Below, one piece after another: positions 12,017 to 22,591 of a DNA stretch of 64,000 nucleotides (positions are counted from its first letter, which is position 1; each line of letters opens with the position of its first letter). The stretch spans positions 1 to 64,000 of the forward strand of contig JAOANU010000028.1 in NCBI GenBank assembly GCA_034387635.1, given 5' to 3'. This DNA is from Rhodosporidiobolus odoratus (taxonomy: Eukaryota; Basidiomycota; Microbotryomycetes; Sporidiobolales; Sporidiobolaceae). The notes beneath the pieces were generated by a model. It was not told where the DNA came from, did no database searches, and saw only the letters and a list, made by a program, of their open reading frames with translations. The translations under genes were made by a program, and so were the position numbers.

Positions 12017-12822
12017 TCAGTCGTCCACCGACGCTGCTCAGGGCAAAAGAGGACGCAGCTTCACAGGCGCAAGGAAAGACAGCGTACCTGCGGCGCATTG
12101 CCCAGGAGCACAACCACAGTCCTCCTTCTTGGCACAAGTGGCGCGGGCAGACTCGGCGGCTTCACAAATCCCAGCTGCACAAGAGCACTCTCCCTGTTCG
12201 CCAAGAACGTCAGCAGCTGAGTGTCGTCCTCACGCAGCCGAGGGGAACGCGCAGCGTCGTGCCTGCGCCCTTTTCTCCGCGACCATGTCGAAAGAGTGCA
12301 AAGTCGACGAACCTGACTCCCCTTCGGACACCCCTTCTTCGCCCTACTCGCCTCACAGACCCCTCCAGCGCACGCACACTTGCCTTCCTTGGCGTAAGCG
12401 CACGCCTCGTGAGCGGAACAACCTTTCTTGTTGGGCGAGGCGGACAGAGGGACGGCGGCGGCTGCGGAGGCGGCTGGGGAGGGAGCGCAGGCGCAGTTAA
12501 CGCCGCAGACAACGGTGGAAGACTAGAAGGAAGGGGCGCAGGGAAGTATCAGTGAGGCAAAATGTGAATGGGTGAACTTGTTGGCCAAAACGGGGAGGAA
12601 CAGCAAGAATCGTCCGCTGGCGACCTGGCCGAACCCGCCGGAGCGTCGACTCGCTCTTCAGTTGATTCCTATGGCCGGCCTACACGGCACCCCGGTATGC
12701 TTGTCGACCTGTCCATGTCGCCCTCGACTCGTTGCCATCCCGCTCATGACCTGCTCCCCTTGCGGCGAGAGAGTCCGCGCGTCACAGAGAGATCGGGATC
12801 AAGAGACTGAACATACCGACAT
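12017..12822 (-). CDS. Metallothionein-like cysteine-rich protein
   Basis: A small protein predicted to bind Cu(I) or Zn(II) through cysteine thiolates in the cytosol. No single open frame shows it; four exons must be joined: 12822-12817 (ATGTCG), 12522-12313, 12193-12088 and 12033-12017. All phases agree and the total is 112 residues with 16 cysteines. The protein opens MSSSTVVCGVNCACAP, as many fungal copper thioneins do. It then has two related Cys units, GKCACAGGVCEA and GECSCAAGICEA, each followed by a lone Cys and Lys-rich spacers, ending EDCGCAPGQC. Cys-X-Cys pairs dominate. There are no aromatic residues apart from one Tyr, and no signal peptide. Introns 2 and 3 have normal GTTCGT/GTACGC donors and short lengths; intron 1 is long (294 bp), so the six-base first exon is the least certain part. 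Without it, the rest of the reading stands. Confidence 0.8.
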
Positions 12823-13243
12823 GGCTTTCTGCTAGTAGTGTATGTGATCAAGCTGGAGGCGACGAGATGAGATCCGAATGTGGGGCCGGCGGCGGCGAGC
12901 TATAGCTAAGCGGAGCAGGTTGGCGAGACGCGCGTGAGGAACGGCTCAGCAGAGGAGAGAGTATCTGCCGAGTAGTCGAGCTTGAAGGACCACAAAGCAG
13001 AAGAGAGGGGAATGAGGGACAAGGACAGCAAGTTCGCTGACCTTCTCAAATGTGGCGCTCCTCTCTTCCTCCCAGCTCCCGTCCAATCACAACATCCCAA
13101 TAGGCAGACTAGGTAGTTGCATACGAGACAAGGACAGAAAGTATCGCAGATAGAGAGGGCACGACACATGTACATAGGTACACACAGCTCGAAATGAAAA
13201 AGAATTGAAAAGAAAGAAAGGGGAAAGAAAAAAGACTCGGTGA
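12823..13243. promoter_or_regulatory. Upstream region of metallothionein-like gene
   Basis: This 421 bp lies between the stop of the SYLF gene and the predicted metallothionein start, both on the minus strand. It must hold the latter's promoter. The half near 13190-13235 is A/G-rich. I did not find a convincing repeated metal-response element by eye. Confidence 0.4.
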
Positions 13244-14885
13244 TCACGGCGCTCCAGTCGCATCAAAGATCTTCTGACCTTGGCTCTGCGGCGCCGCGCT
13301 CGAACTGCCAGCAAGAGGGTTGGCTCCACCAAGGGTGCCGTCGGGGACGGTGTAGGCTGCGTCAGGGAGGCCGGACTCGTCGATCGATTCGGCGGCTTCG
13401 ATGGTTTCGTAGAGGGCAGAGGCCTGTGAGAACGTGTGTAAGCAGGGGCCAAGCATGCATCGCGGTAAAGAGAACGAACGGCTTCGGGCGGTGGGACCTT
13501 GCCGCTGTCGATGGGAAGGTAAAAAGACGACATAAAGCAGCAGTCAGTGCGGAGGTCTGGCACAGGTTGTAGAGGTAGAGGGAAAGATCGACGCTTTCCG
13601 GAGTAGATTGCAGACGCACCTGAGCAAGTCGACGGCGGCGAGCTGCTGGCCATAGAACGCAGCGTTGGCGTCTTTCTGCGGCGACAACCCGATGGGTGAA
13701 TCAGCAAACACCCGCAAAAGGTACTACAGCCGAACGCCTCGGTGACTCAGCTCACCCTCTCAATCAACACCGTTCCCTCCAAAGAGACACCAGCAAACAA
13801 GCCCTTGGACTTGGAGTAGGTGAACATAGGCGCCGGGTTGATGATGGCGGTGTTGACAGCACCTCCGACTCCGACGGGGCCGGCAGCGGCGGAGCTGAAT
13901 CGTAGTACCGTCAGAGCATGGTGAAGAGACCGAGACAAGGGCGAGGAGGAGAGGTTCGACGAGATAGGGTCACACACGGAAACCAACGAAGCGGTGCGAG
14001 GTCAGTGCAATTCTTGGCGAAGTCGACAGAGGCGAGAGCGTACAGGTTGCCACCAATCGTCACGTTTCCACCCTTGGCAAACGCAGCAAGCGCTTCATCC
14101 GAGTTGAGGACGATGACAAACTGAAATGCCAGGAGAAAGAAAGAGGCAGTCAGGACCCAAACTCGTCTCGAAGCGCAAAGAGCGGTATCACTCACCTCAC
14201 TCATGTCGGCACCGATCTGGAGCCCGACACCGACACCACCGGTAGCCAAGCAGCTAGGCGCCGACCAAGTGCCGTCCGGCAAGCGGGCAATCACGACACC
14301 GCTTCCCGCCTTTCCACTCCAGATGAAACCAGCCTTGAAGACGGTGAAGATGGCGAAGCTGCGAGAGAGCGGTGTAATAGCGAGAGGGTTGCGGTTCGAC
14401 CGCAGCAGAGGGCGGATGAACGGAATGAGAAGCGGGAAAAAAAAGATGATGAAGGCCAAGTCAGCCCGGGCTCTTTCTCTCCGCGCGTGACACGTCGTTT
14501 GATCGAAGCGGCCCGTCCTCCTCGACGTAGCGTCGGCTTGAAGGGCGACAGCGACCTGGATGAACCGGCGACTGACCCTTTTGCCCTGGCCAAGACCTCT
14601 TTCGGAATCGAGTTGAGGGCGCTCTCCGGGTGTTTGGGGTCGGCGAGGAAGCTCTGAAGGATCTTGGCGCTCTTCTCGACCTGGCAAGGTAGGGCAAGCT
14701 GGGCATCAGCTACGACAGGAGGCAGGCAGGGGGAAATTGAGGCAAGTTACCTCCTTCTCGAGGGTGAACCCGCCAACAAACTTGTGTCCACCGGTTGAGG
14801 CTTCCCTTGCGACCTGAGATCCGAATGCGGTTGCCTTTACGCCTACTTCTCCTGCGACTTGCTTGAACTTGTTGAGAAAGGCCAT
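13244..14885 (-). CDS. SYLF-domain actin/lipid-binding protein (Ysc84-like)
   Basis: This belongs to the Ysc84/SH3YL1 family, which binds actin filaments and phosphoinositides at endocytic sites. About seven exons code roughly 280 residues, beginning MAFLNKFKQVAGEVGVKATA. The SYLF (DUF500) domain follows: SIPKEVL, then AIFTVFKAGFIWSGKAGSG, WSAPSCLATGGVGVGLQIGA, VIVLNSDEALAAF and ALASVDFAKNC. The matching glycine-rich VGVGGAVN and FTYSKSKGLFAGVSLEGT strands are also present. After the domain there is only a short acidic tail ending FDATGAP. The C-terminal SH3 domain of yeast Ysc84/Lsb3 is absent, a layout found in many basidiomycete members. The start is the ATG with the conserved MAFLNK; upstream codons are in frame but lie in the likely 5' UTR. 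Confidence 0.88.
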
Positions 14886-15439
14886 CGGGGTTGAGGTTGA
14901 TTGAGTGGGGTGACTGGGCAGGATCAAGTTGCGAGCGCTGAGGGTCGTCCGTGAGTTTGTGAGGAGGTGGTGGTCAACTAGCGAGTCTCGCTCTGGGTAT
15001 TGTGTGTGTATTGAGGGCAAAGTTGGAGTTTGATTCAGCGACTTGGTCACCGACAATGCACCGCCCGCTCTTAAACTCCCTACACATAATCACGCCCTTG
15101 AAAGACGCCGAATAGCACAACGATATCGACCACGACAGATCCGACGCGTCACCCTTCGTCGCCAGCTCACCCGCCTGCAATCTCATGCGCCATTGCCTCC
15201 CGACCACTTATGCCGCCACTCTATGCTCGTCTCCAGCTCGCTAGCCCAGTCGAGCACACTCCAGGGGGTCAGACGGGGTGTTGACAAGTGCTGCTGTATT
15301 CCTGCTGTCGGCCAACGAGATTACCCGAGGTCGAACTCGCCCATCTCGAACCTCGAGCGGCTCGCCGTCCGTCCGTTGCTCATGTGGGGTCTCTCCTCTC
15401 TTATCTCTGCTGCTTCCTCGTTCGTCTGCTACACCTGCT
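14886..15439. promoter_or_regulatory. Divergent promoter, SYLF gene / DHTKD1
   Basis: These 554 bp hold the two outward-facing promoters. Open frames seen here extend into neighbouring exons and are not separate genes. A 5' UTR intron for DHTKD1 is possible but not shown. Confidence 0.45.
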
Positions 15440-18400
15440 ATGCTACGACTCTACTCGGCGCGTCCTACTCGTCTGCCATTTGCCGTCTCAGGTAGACGGT
15501 TCCTCCGTGCGCCCTTTCCCCCACTTTGCGACTCTTCCACGCAACATCCGCGCTAACACTCTTTCTAGGACCCTGTCCACAGACGACAAGGGCATTTGGG
15601 GCTACCAGACACCTCAGCACTTTACCCTGCCAGACTTTACGTACGCGAGCTGCCTCTCTTCCTCTCCTTCGTATGCTGACCTTCAACTCCGCCTGCAGTC
15701 CCGAGGAGCTCTCTAACCGCATCGAGAATGCCTCTCTACTTCGCCTCGTCGAGTCCTACCGTCGACACGGCCACCGCGCTGCCCTCCTCGACCCGCTCGA
15801 CCTGGCGGAACGACCCAACGTCCCTGCCCTCGACCCTCGTCGATACGGCTTCGCGCTCGACGCGAAACAGCTGAGGGAAGAGTTCCTCAGTGAGGCCCTG
15901 CCGGAGCTGCAAGGGGGTCAAGGGCAGAAGCACGATGTGACGGGCATCTTGGACTTTCCCGAGGCAGAGGGTCGGAAGGAAAAGACGATGGACGAGATCG
16001 CAAAGCGGTTGGCAGAGGTTTACTGCGGAGGGGTCGCGTATGAGGTGAGCTCATCCTCCTGCCGACTTGTGCTGATCCGTGTACTGACAGACTTGCATGC
16101 GTTCCGTCCCTTTGCCATGCCGATTCGCTCGCACCTTATTTCCTCCGATGGGAACCTCGTGAATCTCTCTGCAGTTTATGCACCTTCCCTCCAAGCACGA
16201 GCGTCGCTTCCTCGAAACCCTCCTCGAACAATCCCACGCGGTCCCGCTCCCTGCCGCCGAGCAGCTCTCCTACCACTCGCTCCTTTCCCGCTCCGAGTCG
16301 TTCGACAAGTTTCTCGCCAAGCGCTTCCCGAGCGTCAAGAGGTACGGCTTGGAAGGAGCCGAGGGAATGATGGTTGCCGTGGCAAAGCTGCTGAGCGAAG
16401 CGGGTGAGAAGGGCGTTGAGGAAGTCGTGATTGGCATGCCACATCGGGGCCGCTTGGTAGGCTCGCTTCGAGTCTCCCTCAACTGATTACCGGCTGACGT
16501 CTCCTTCACGCCGCAGAACCTCCTCACACAGCTATTAGATATGGACCCTCGCTACGTGTTCCGCAAGGTTCGCCTTTGCATTCTTACACAACCTCATAGT
16601 TTGCCGCTAACAAGCTATGGAAGTAGATGCGCGGTCTTCCCACCCTTCCCGCCTCACTGCCTTCGTCTCAGTTCAGCGACGACGTCCTCTCGCACCTTTT
16701 CTCTTCCAGCGATTACACCCCACCCTCCACCGACAAACCGGTCAAGGTGCACCTCCTGCCCAACCCTTCTCACCTCGAGACCGTCACGCCAGTCGCACTC
16801 GGCTTCGCGCGTGCCCTCCAAGTCCCGCTTGGGAGCTTGGAGGCCGAGAAGAAGGGAGAGCAGTATGAGCTGGGCGAGAAGGTTCTTAGCGTTTCGATTC
16901 ATGGTGATGCTGCGTTTGGTGGACAGGGAGTGGTCGCGGAGAGCTTTAATCTGGCGCAGCTGCCACACTTCAACGTCGGAGGAACGATTCACCTCGTCGT
17001 GAACAACCAAATCGGGTACGTTCTCTCGCTGCGTTCTCTGCATTGCTTGAGCCTTGCATCGTTCGCGGCTTCCCTTCTCTGGGCACGCACACTCATCCTG
17101 GGTCTCGCGCACCATCGCCTGGCCGCAGGTATACTACACCAGCCATCCAAGGTCGTTCCTCCTTTTATGCGACCGATCTCGCAAAGTCAGTCCTTCTTGC
17201 GATCACCGCCTTTCGGTCGCCTTGCTCACGCTTCTCACTCATGCAGGGTCACATCGGCGCCTATCCTTCACGTCAACGGCGACAAGATAGACGACGTTGC
17301 GCGCGCCATGAAGCTTGCGCTTGCATACCAGCGCAAGTTTAAGAAGGTGCGCTGACCGACGATTATCCAGACCGCCCATCTGATCTCCCGCCAGCGCTTT
17401 CCTATCCTGTCGTGTCCGCAGAGCATTCCTGCGCTGAGTTGCTGACCCCTTCCCGACGCACAGGACGTGGTCATTGACCTTGTGGTTTACCGCAGGATGG
17501 GACACAACGAACTTGACGAAGTCCGTCCTGCTTTCTCACAAGCCCTCTTGGTCAGATCGTTGACCATACCTTCCTTCTAGCCCGGCTTTACGCAGCCTAT
17601 TATGTACAAGAAGATCCGAGGCTTGCCGTACGTTTCCCCCCTTCCTTATACCTTGTTCCTGCTGATCATTCACCCGTGCCGTTTTTTCACCTCGCAGCTC
17701 TGTTGCCCATTTCTATGAGAAGCACCTCCTCGAAACCGGCGTTCTCGATTCGGCCTCCGCTTCGTCCGCCAAAACCGCCCACGTACAACAGCTCGAAGCT
17801 GTACTCGCCTCGACTGACTCGTTCGAGGTTCCTGAGCTTGATCGACCGAGAGGTCGGAGTGAGACCAAGTGGCCGAAAGAAAAGGAGTGGGAGGTGCAGC
17901 CTGCAACGGGGGTGCAGGAGGCCCTGCTGAGAGAGGTCGGGAAGAGGAGCGTGGAAACGCCGGAAGAAATCGTACGTCAATCTATCAGGCGGCTGGGCGT
18001 CGTAACCTCGAAAGGTGACGACTAATGCCTCCCATGTTCTCGTACACGCCTCGCAGACTGTCCACCCGCGACTATCGAAGATGCACATGACGAAGCGACT
18101 ACAGTCTCTCGACAAGGGCGAGGGCATTGACTTTGCCACGGCAGAGGCTCTAGCCTTCGGCACTCTCGTGCTCGACGGCAAGCATGTGAGGCTTTGCGGC
18201 GAAGACTCGGGACGCGTACGTTCTGTCTTCCCTTCTAACCTTTCTGGTACCTTACCAGTTCTGACTGACTTTCTTATTCTCCTATTCTCCAGGGTACCTT
18301 CTCACAACGCCACGCCATACTCGCAGACCAAACTTCGGAGCAGGTCTGCGTCCCCTTGCAGTCTCTCACCTCCCGCCCGCCAGCTTCCTCCCGAATCAAG

Positions 18401-19658
18401 CCCGGCACCTTCGAAATCGTCAACTCTCCCCTGACCGAGTACGCCGTCCTCGGCTTCGAACAAGGCGTCGCCTACGCCTCACCGGATCTGTTCGTGCTGA
18501 ATGAGCAGCAGTTTGGCGATTTTGCGAACACTGCGCAGGTTGCTATCGACACGTATCTCGGGAGCGGAGAGACCAAGTGGGGACTGCAAAGTGCCCTGAC
18601 GTTGTTGTTACCGCATGGCTTTGGTGAGCCTTCCCACTTGAGCTTGAAAGGACCGCAATCTGACTGACGCTTCCTTCCCACCGCAGACGGCGCTGGTCCG
18701 GAGCATTCCAGGTTAGATACCTTGGTCCCTCACCTCCTTCTGCCACACTGACATGCTTCCTCCCGTAGTGCCCGCATCGAACGCTTCCTTCAGCTAACCA
18801 ACGAACCCCTGCGCCGCACGCCTTTCGTTCCGAACCTGCACATCGTCAACGTCACCACCGCGGCGAACTATTTCCACTTGCTCCGAAGGCAAATGGTACG
18901 AGAATATCGTAAGCCTCTGGTGGTAGCGACTCCGAAGGGTCTTCTGAGGTTCCCGGTAAGCTCGTTTTTCCCTTACTATGACGCCTTCTTCTCCGAGTTG
19001 ATCGTCGGCTGCTCTACACTCATCTTGACCTCTTTCGCCGGATACTTGCCATCACCATGTGCTGACTATCTCCTGCGTTTTCTGCTCGTAGGCCGCAACG
19101 TCGGCCCTGGCCGACCTTGCCGAAGGGACGACATTCAAGCCCGTTATCTCCGAAAGCGTTGAGCGGCCCGAAGAGGTGGAGCGAGTTGTCTTCCTTTCCG
19201 GGAAGCTCCATTACGACCTTTCGAAGCTCAGGAGCGAGAAGGGTTTGGACGGGAAGATCGTGTTTATTCGGATCGAGGTGCGTTGATATTTCAGCCTCTT
19301 TCGCCACCTTCCTACCTTCTGTACACCCCGGGCAGCCTACCTTACGCTGATACTACCTGTGCACGCCCCATGATGTGTTCCTGCGTCCATGCAGGAGATC
19401 TCGCCTTTCCCCTACGCGGCCATCACGGACGCACTTGCCTCGTTCACCAAGGCGACCTCTTTCCTCTGGGCGCAAGACGAGCCCGAGAACGCTGGTTCAT
19501 ATCTCTTCGCTCTTCCCCGACTTCAGCAGATCTTGCCGTCAGGGGTTGAGGTGGGCTACGCTGGCAGGCCGGCGATGGCGACGGTCGCTCCTGGCGTCAA
19601 GCAGTACTTTGTGGAGCAGCAGAGGGAGATTGAGGCGAAGGTCTTCGAAGGTCTGTAG
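15440..19658 (+). CDS. DHTKD1: 2-oxoadipate dehydrogenase E1 (DHTKD1-type), mitochondrial
   Basis: This is a thiamine-diphosphate E1 component that decarboxylates 2-oxoadipate (and weakly 2-oxoglutarate) in the mitochondrial matrix, feeding a lipoyl E2. The start gives an Arg-rich presequence, [20 protein letters not shown], before [13 protein letters not shown]. Family motifs follow in order: [30 protein letters not shown], the ThDP-binding [80 protein letters not shown], and the C-terminal [12 protein letters not shown]. About fifteen introns are needed. The N-terminal region typical of true OGDH is absent, which points to DHTKD1 rather than KGD1. The first splice uses an unusual GTTCCT donor, so residues 1-20 are the least secure part. 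Confidence 0.88.
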
Positions 19659-20004
19659 CTTATGCGCTCGAGCAGTCGCGTTCCTTTTGAGTAGCGGTGC
19701 AGTACAAGTATCTTCTTTCCGATATTATCCCGAAGTTGAGAAGGCCATTCCTTCTGCTCCTTGGTCCGTCGTGGCTTCCGCAGCCCATCCCGCACGCTCC
19801 GCCCACGGTCCCTACATTGTCACTTCCGTAGCAAGCGTGCGTGCCCGAATCACAATGGTTAACGGGGACCGCCGCTCGAACCTCTTCCTTGACGCGGGCA
19901 AATCCTCTTTCAGTTTCACTTCCTAATCGCCGTTGGAATGATCTCTGGACCCCTTCTGGTTACTATCTAGTCTCCCTACTCGCTGCTACTAGACTCTCTC
20001 GAGT
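19659..20004. other. Intergenic between tandem genes
   Basis: This 346 bp holds the DHTKD1 3' end and the promoter of the next plus-strand gene. Nothing else is visible. Confidence 0.45.
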
Positions 20005-21082
20005 ATGCCGTTCCGTCTTCTCGTTGCCGTAACCCGCCGTTGGAACCGCCTCACTGGCCGAGATGGAAGCATTCGACTCGAGCCAGAGAACGGGGGGGGC
20101 AAGGGCGAGCTCCCGTTCTTCCTGAGCACCAAGGACGCAGAGACTGAAGGGTACACCAGCGCCCATTTGCTCGGAGAGTGTGTACTGTAAGTTTGCATTT
20201 CTCGCCGTTCCTCCGTTTCCCGCCAAGTCTACTTTCAATACTCGTGCTTGCAGGCTCCCCGTTTGCTGACTCTTATGTCTCTTGTAGCGCATCCGTCTGG
20301 AACGCCTCTTGCCTCGCCTACCTCCTCTACCCGTGCCGCTTCTCTTCTCCCTCGCCCAGCTTCATCTACGCCCTCTTGGCTCTCATCGCCATCCCCCTCC
20401 TCATCGGCATTTCGGCTGGGTCTGCCGCCCTCTTCGGCGAGAGCAAGGTGGATAGACAGAGGCGGGACAAGGCTGGCTGGTTCAAGAAGGTGGTCGTGTG
20501 GCTTGGTTTTGTCGGTGCGCTCTGTTCTGACCAGCTGCTCATTATTCGAGCCTAACCCTTCGATTGAAACTCAGGCTGTATCGCTGCCGTCTGGCCTGTC
20601 CTCTTCTACGTGAGTCGCGAGCAAACCTCGACGGTCAAGCAGTATGTGGCGGTTTTCACCGGTCAGTAGCCTTTCCTTCCTTACCGCCAAGGCCCAGCAC
20701 CTGACTTCCTTGCATTCGCAGCCTTCGTCGAAGCCGGTCTCGTCAAAGCGTAAGCGTTGTCTTCCTTGCATTCTCCATCCATCCAGAAATCCGTACAAGG
20801 CTTTTTTTCGTTTGTTATACTGACCTACTGGCTTAACGCTACAGCGGAAGCGAACGCCTTTCCGCCGACGCAGATGAGGAGGACGACGTGGAAGCAGACT
20901 ATCTGCATCCCTCAGCTGAGGACGAGAAGAAGCTGTTGACAGCACGGGAGTTCTTCCTCGAGGCCCGATCGAGCGAGAGCGTGCCTGTTCTAGTGAACCA
21001 CCTTCGCCAGCCCGACGAGACGCTCGAAGTCAGGAGAGAAGAGCAGGAGGAGCGTCTTCTGGTTCATAGCTTCGCTGCGTAG
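20005..21082 (+). CDS. Multi-pass membrane protein, unknown function
   Basis: I do not recognise this gene. Five exons join in phase into about 250 residues. The N-terminal 60 residues are polar and basic. The first splice uses a GTAAGT donor within CTGTAAG and joins LLGECVL to ASVWNASCLAYLL. Hydrophobic segments follow: FIYALLALIAIPLLIGISAG and WLGFVGCIAAVWPVLFYVS are clear membrane helices, and YVAVFTAFVEAGLVKA is a possible third; the Cys-rich SVWNASCLAYLLYPC could be a fourth. The C-terminal 75 residues are acidic (DADEEDDVEADY) and end in a charged helix. There is no N-terminal signal. A location in an internal membrane is a guess. Confidence 0.72.
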
Positions 21083-21335
21083 CTTTTCTCCTTCTCCTCT
21101 TCCACCCTAGTCGTTGCCTTCGCTCTTTCGTTTTTTTCAGGGTCGTTCAGTACATGTATGCCCCTTACCTTGGACACTGTACTTCGCAATGGATCCGCAG
21201 GCATTCAGATCCCCAGTACTCCCTGAGAGAGCCAAGACAACGGGGGGAAAGAAAGGACAGCAGCGAAATCGTGCTGCGGTGCGCAAAGCTCGGTCACTGA
21301 TCTGTACAGAGCCGCACCTAAATCTCTACGACCCA

Positions 21336-22191
21336 TCAGATGCTGCCCTCGGCCCACCTCTTCGTCTTGACGCCCAACTCAACCGCGGCCGCGCCCCAAT
21401 CCTTACCGTGGTTGTGCCCCTTGGTCTCCCGCCCAACTCCCGCTCGCTGCAACGCCTGCTCATCCGTGTTGCAATTGAGCACACCATAAATGACGGGTAC
21501 GCCCGTGTCGAGCTGGACGCGCATGATCCCCTGAGAAACGGCATCTGAGATGTACTCGAAGTGCTGCGTTGAGCCTTTGATGAGAACGCCGATCGCGATG
21601 GCGGCGGAGAAAGGATCTTTGAGAGGTGCGGAGGCTGAAGAAGCGGAGGGAGTGGACGAGTCGAGGAGGGTGGAAGCGCCCATAAGGTCGGAAGCATTGG
21701 CGGAGGCTTGGATTTGCGAGGCGGCGATGAGCCTGCGTAACGACGCTTAGCGAACGCTCTCTTTCGGGCACGCAGGTGCCGACAAAGAAGGAAGGCGGCG
21801 GCCGGGATAGCCGTCTTCTACAGACAGCCCGCTGAACCAGAAGACGCACCTAGAGCAAGCCATGGGCAACTCATACGACCCGGGTACGGTCTCAATGACA
21901 ATGTTGTCTTTCTTGACGCCCGATTTGACCATGGTCTCTACGGCGCCTTGGACCAAAGGAGAGATGACTGATTCATTCCACCTGAATGAGGACGAGGTTG
22001 AAGTGTCAGCTACACCACCAGCGGGTGCAAGAGCTGTCCCGAGAGTCTAACACGATGCTCTGGGACAGTCCAGAGGAGTGCGTAAGGTCTGGAAGTGCTT
22101 ACCTGGCATGTACGATGAGGATACGTTGATCACTACCGTTGAACTGCTCAGGAGGAGCACCGAGGCCTTTAACAGTCGGGTCGTGCGCCAT
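21336..22191 (-). CDS. RIB4: 6,7-dimethyl-8-ribityllumazine synthase
   Basis: This enzyme condenses 3,4-dihydroxy-2-butanone 4-phosphate with 5-amino-6-ribitylaminouracil, the penultimate step of riboflavin synthesis. Three exons join in phase. Exon 1 gives [11 protein letters not shown]; exon 2 gives [34 protein letters not shown]; exon 3 gives [39 protein letters not shown] and DEQALQRAG. These are the substrate-binding strands and the catalytic-His region (KGSTQHFEY) of the family. A Ser-rich insert of about 30 residues between the SYELP helix and the AIAIG strand lengthens the protein to roughly 200 residues; similar inserts are common in fungi. The start ATG precedes [12 protein letters not shown]. 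The gene converges on the membrane protein to its left. Confidence 0.93.
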
Positions 22192-22591
22192 AGTATGTAG
22201 TAGAGTGACTGAGTGTCTTGATAGAGTGGTTCTGATGGTCTCTAAGCGAGATCGAGCGGAGTTGCAGTGAGGAAAAGGCAACTCTCGCTTAGTCTTTTGA
22301 GGTCAGTCACTCAATCGCAATGCGGAAACGGTCGTATGCGACACTTGCCATGCACAAGGAACAAGCGAGAACCGACTCCAGTCACTACGCAGAAGAAAAG
22401 GCAAGGTAGGTACGAGGGAGGCCCGGGGTAGAAACGGCGATTGTAACCGTCTCGGCGATGTAGGAGAGCTGGAGCGTATACTATGTAACGGTCTGGTACA
22501 GAGAATGTGGAGAGATGCAGGGGTAAAGAGTCGTACGAATATGCTGATGACCAGAACGAGAAAAGACAAGAAACCGAATCAAACCCTTCCG
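22192..22591. other. Intergenic: RIB4 promoter and Zds 3' flank
   Basis: This 400 bp separates the RIB4 start from the stop of the next minus-strand gene. Nothing else is supported. Confidence 0.45.

Noticed and set aside
12572..12835. Cys-containing plus-strand open frame
   Set aside because: It lies opposite intron 1 of the metallothionein-like gene and lacks repeated Cys-X-Cys spacing.
13911..14687. 258-codon minus-strand frame as a single gene
   Set aside because: Only some parts match the SYLF domain; the rest is intron sequence read through.
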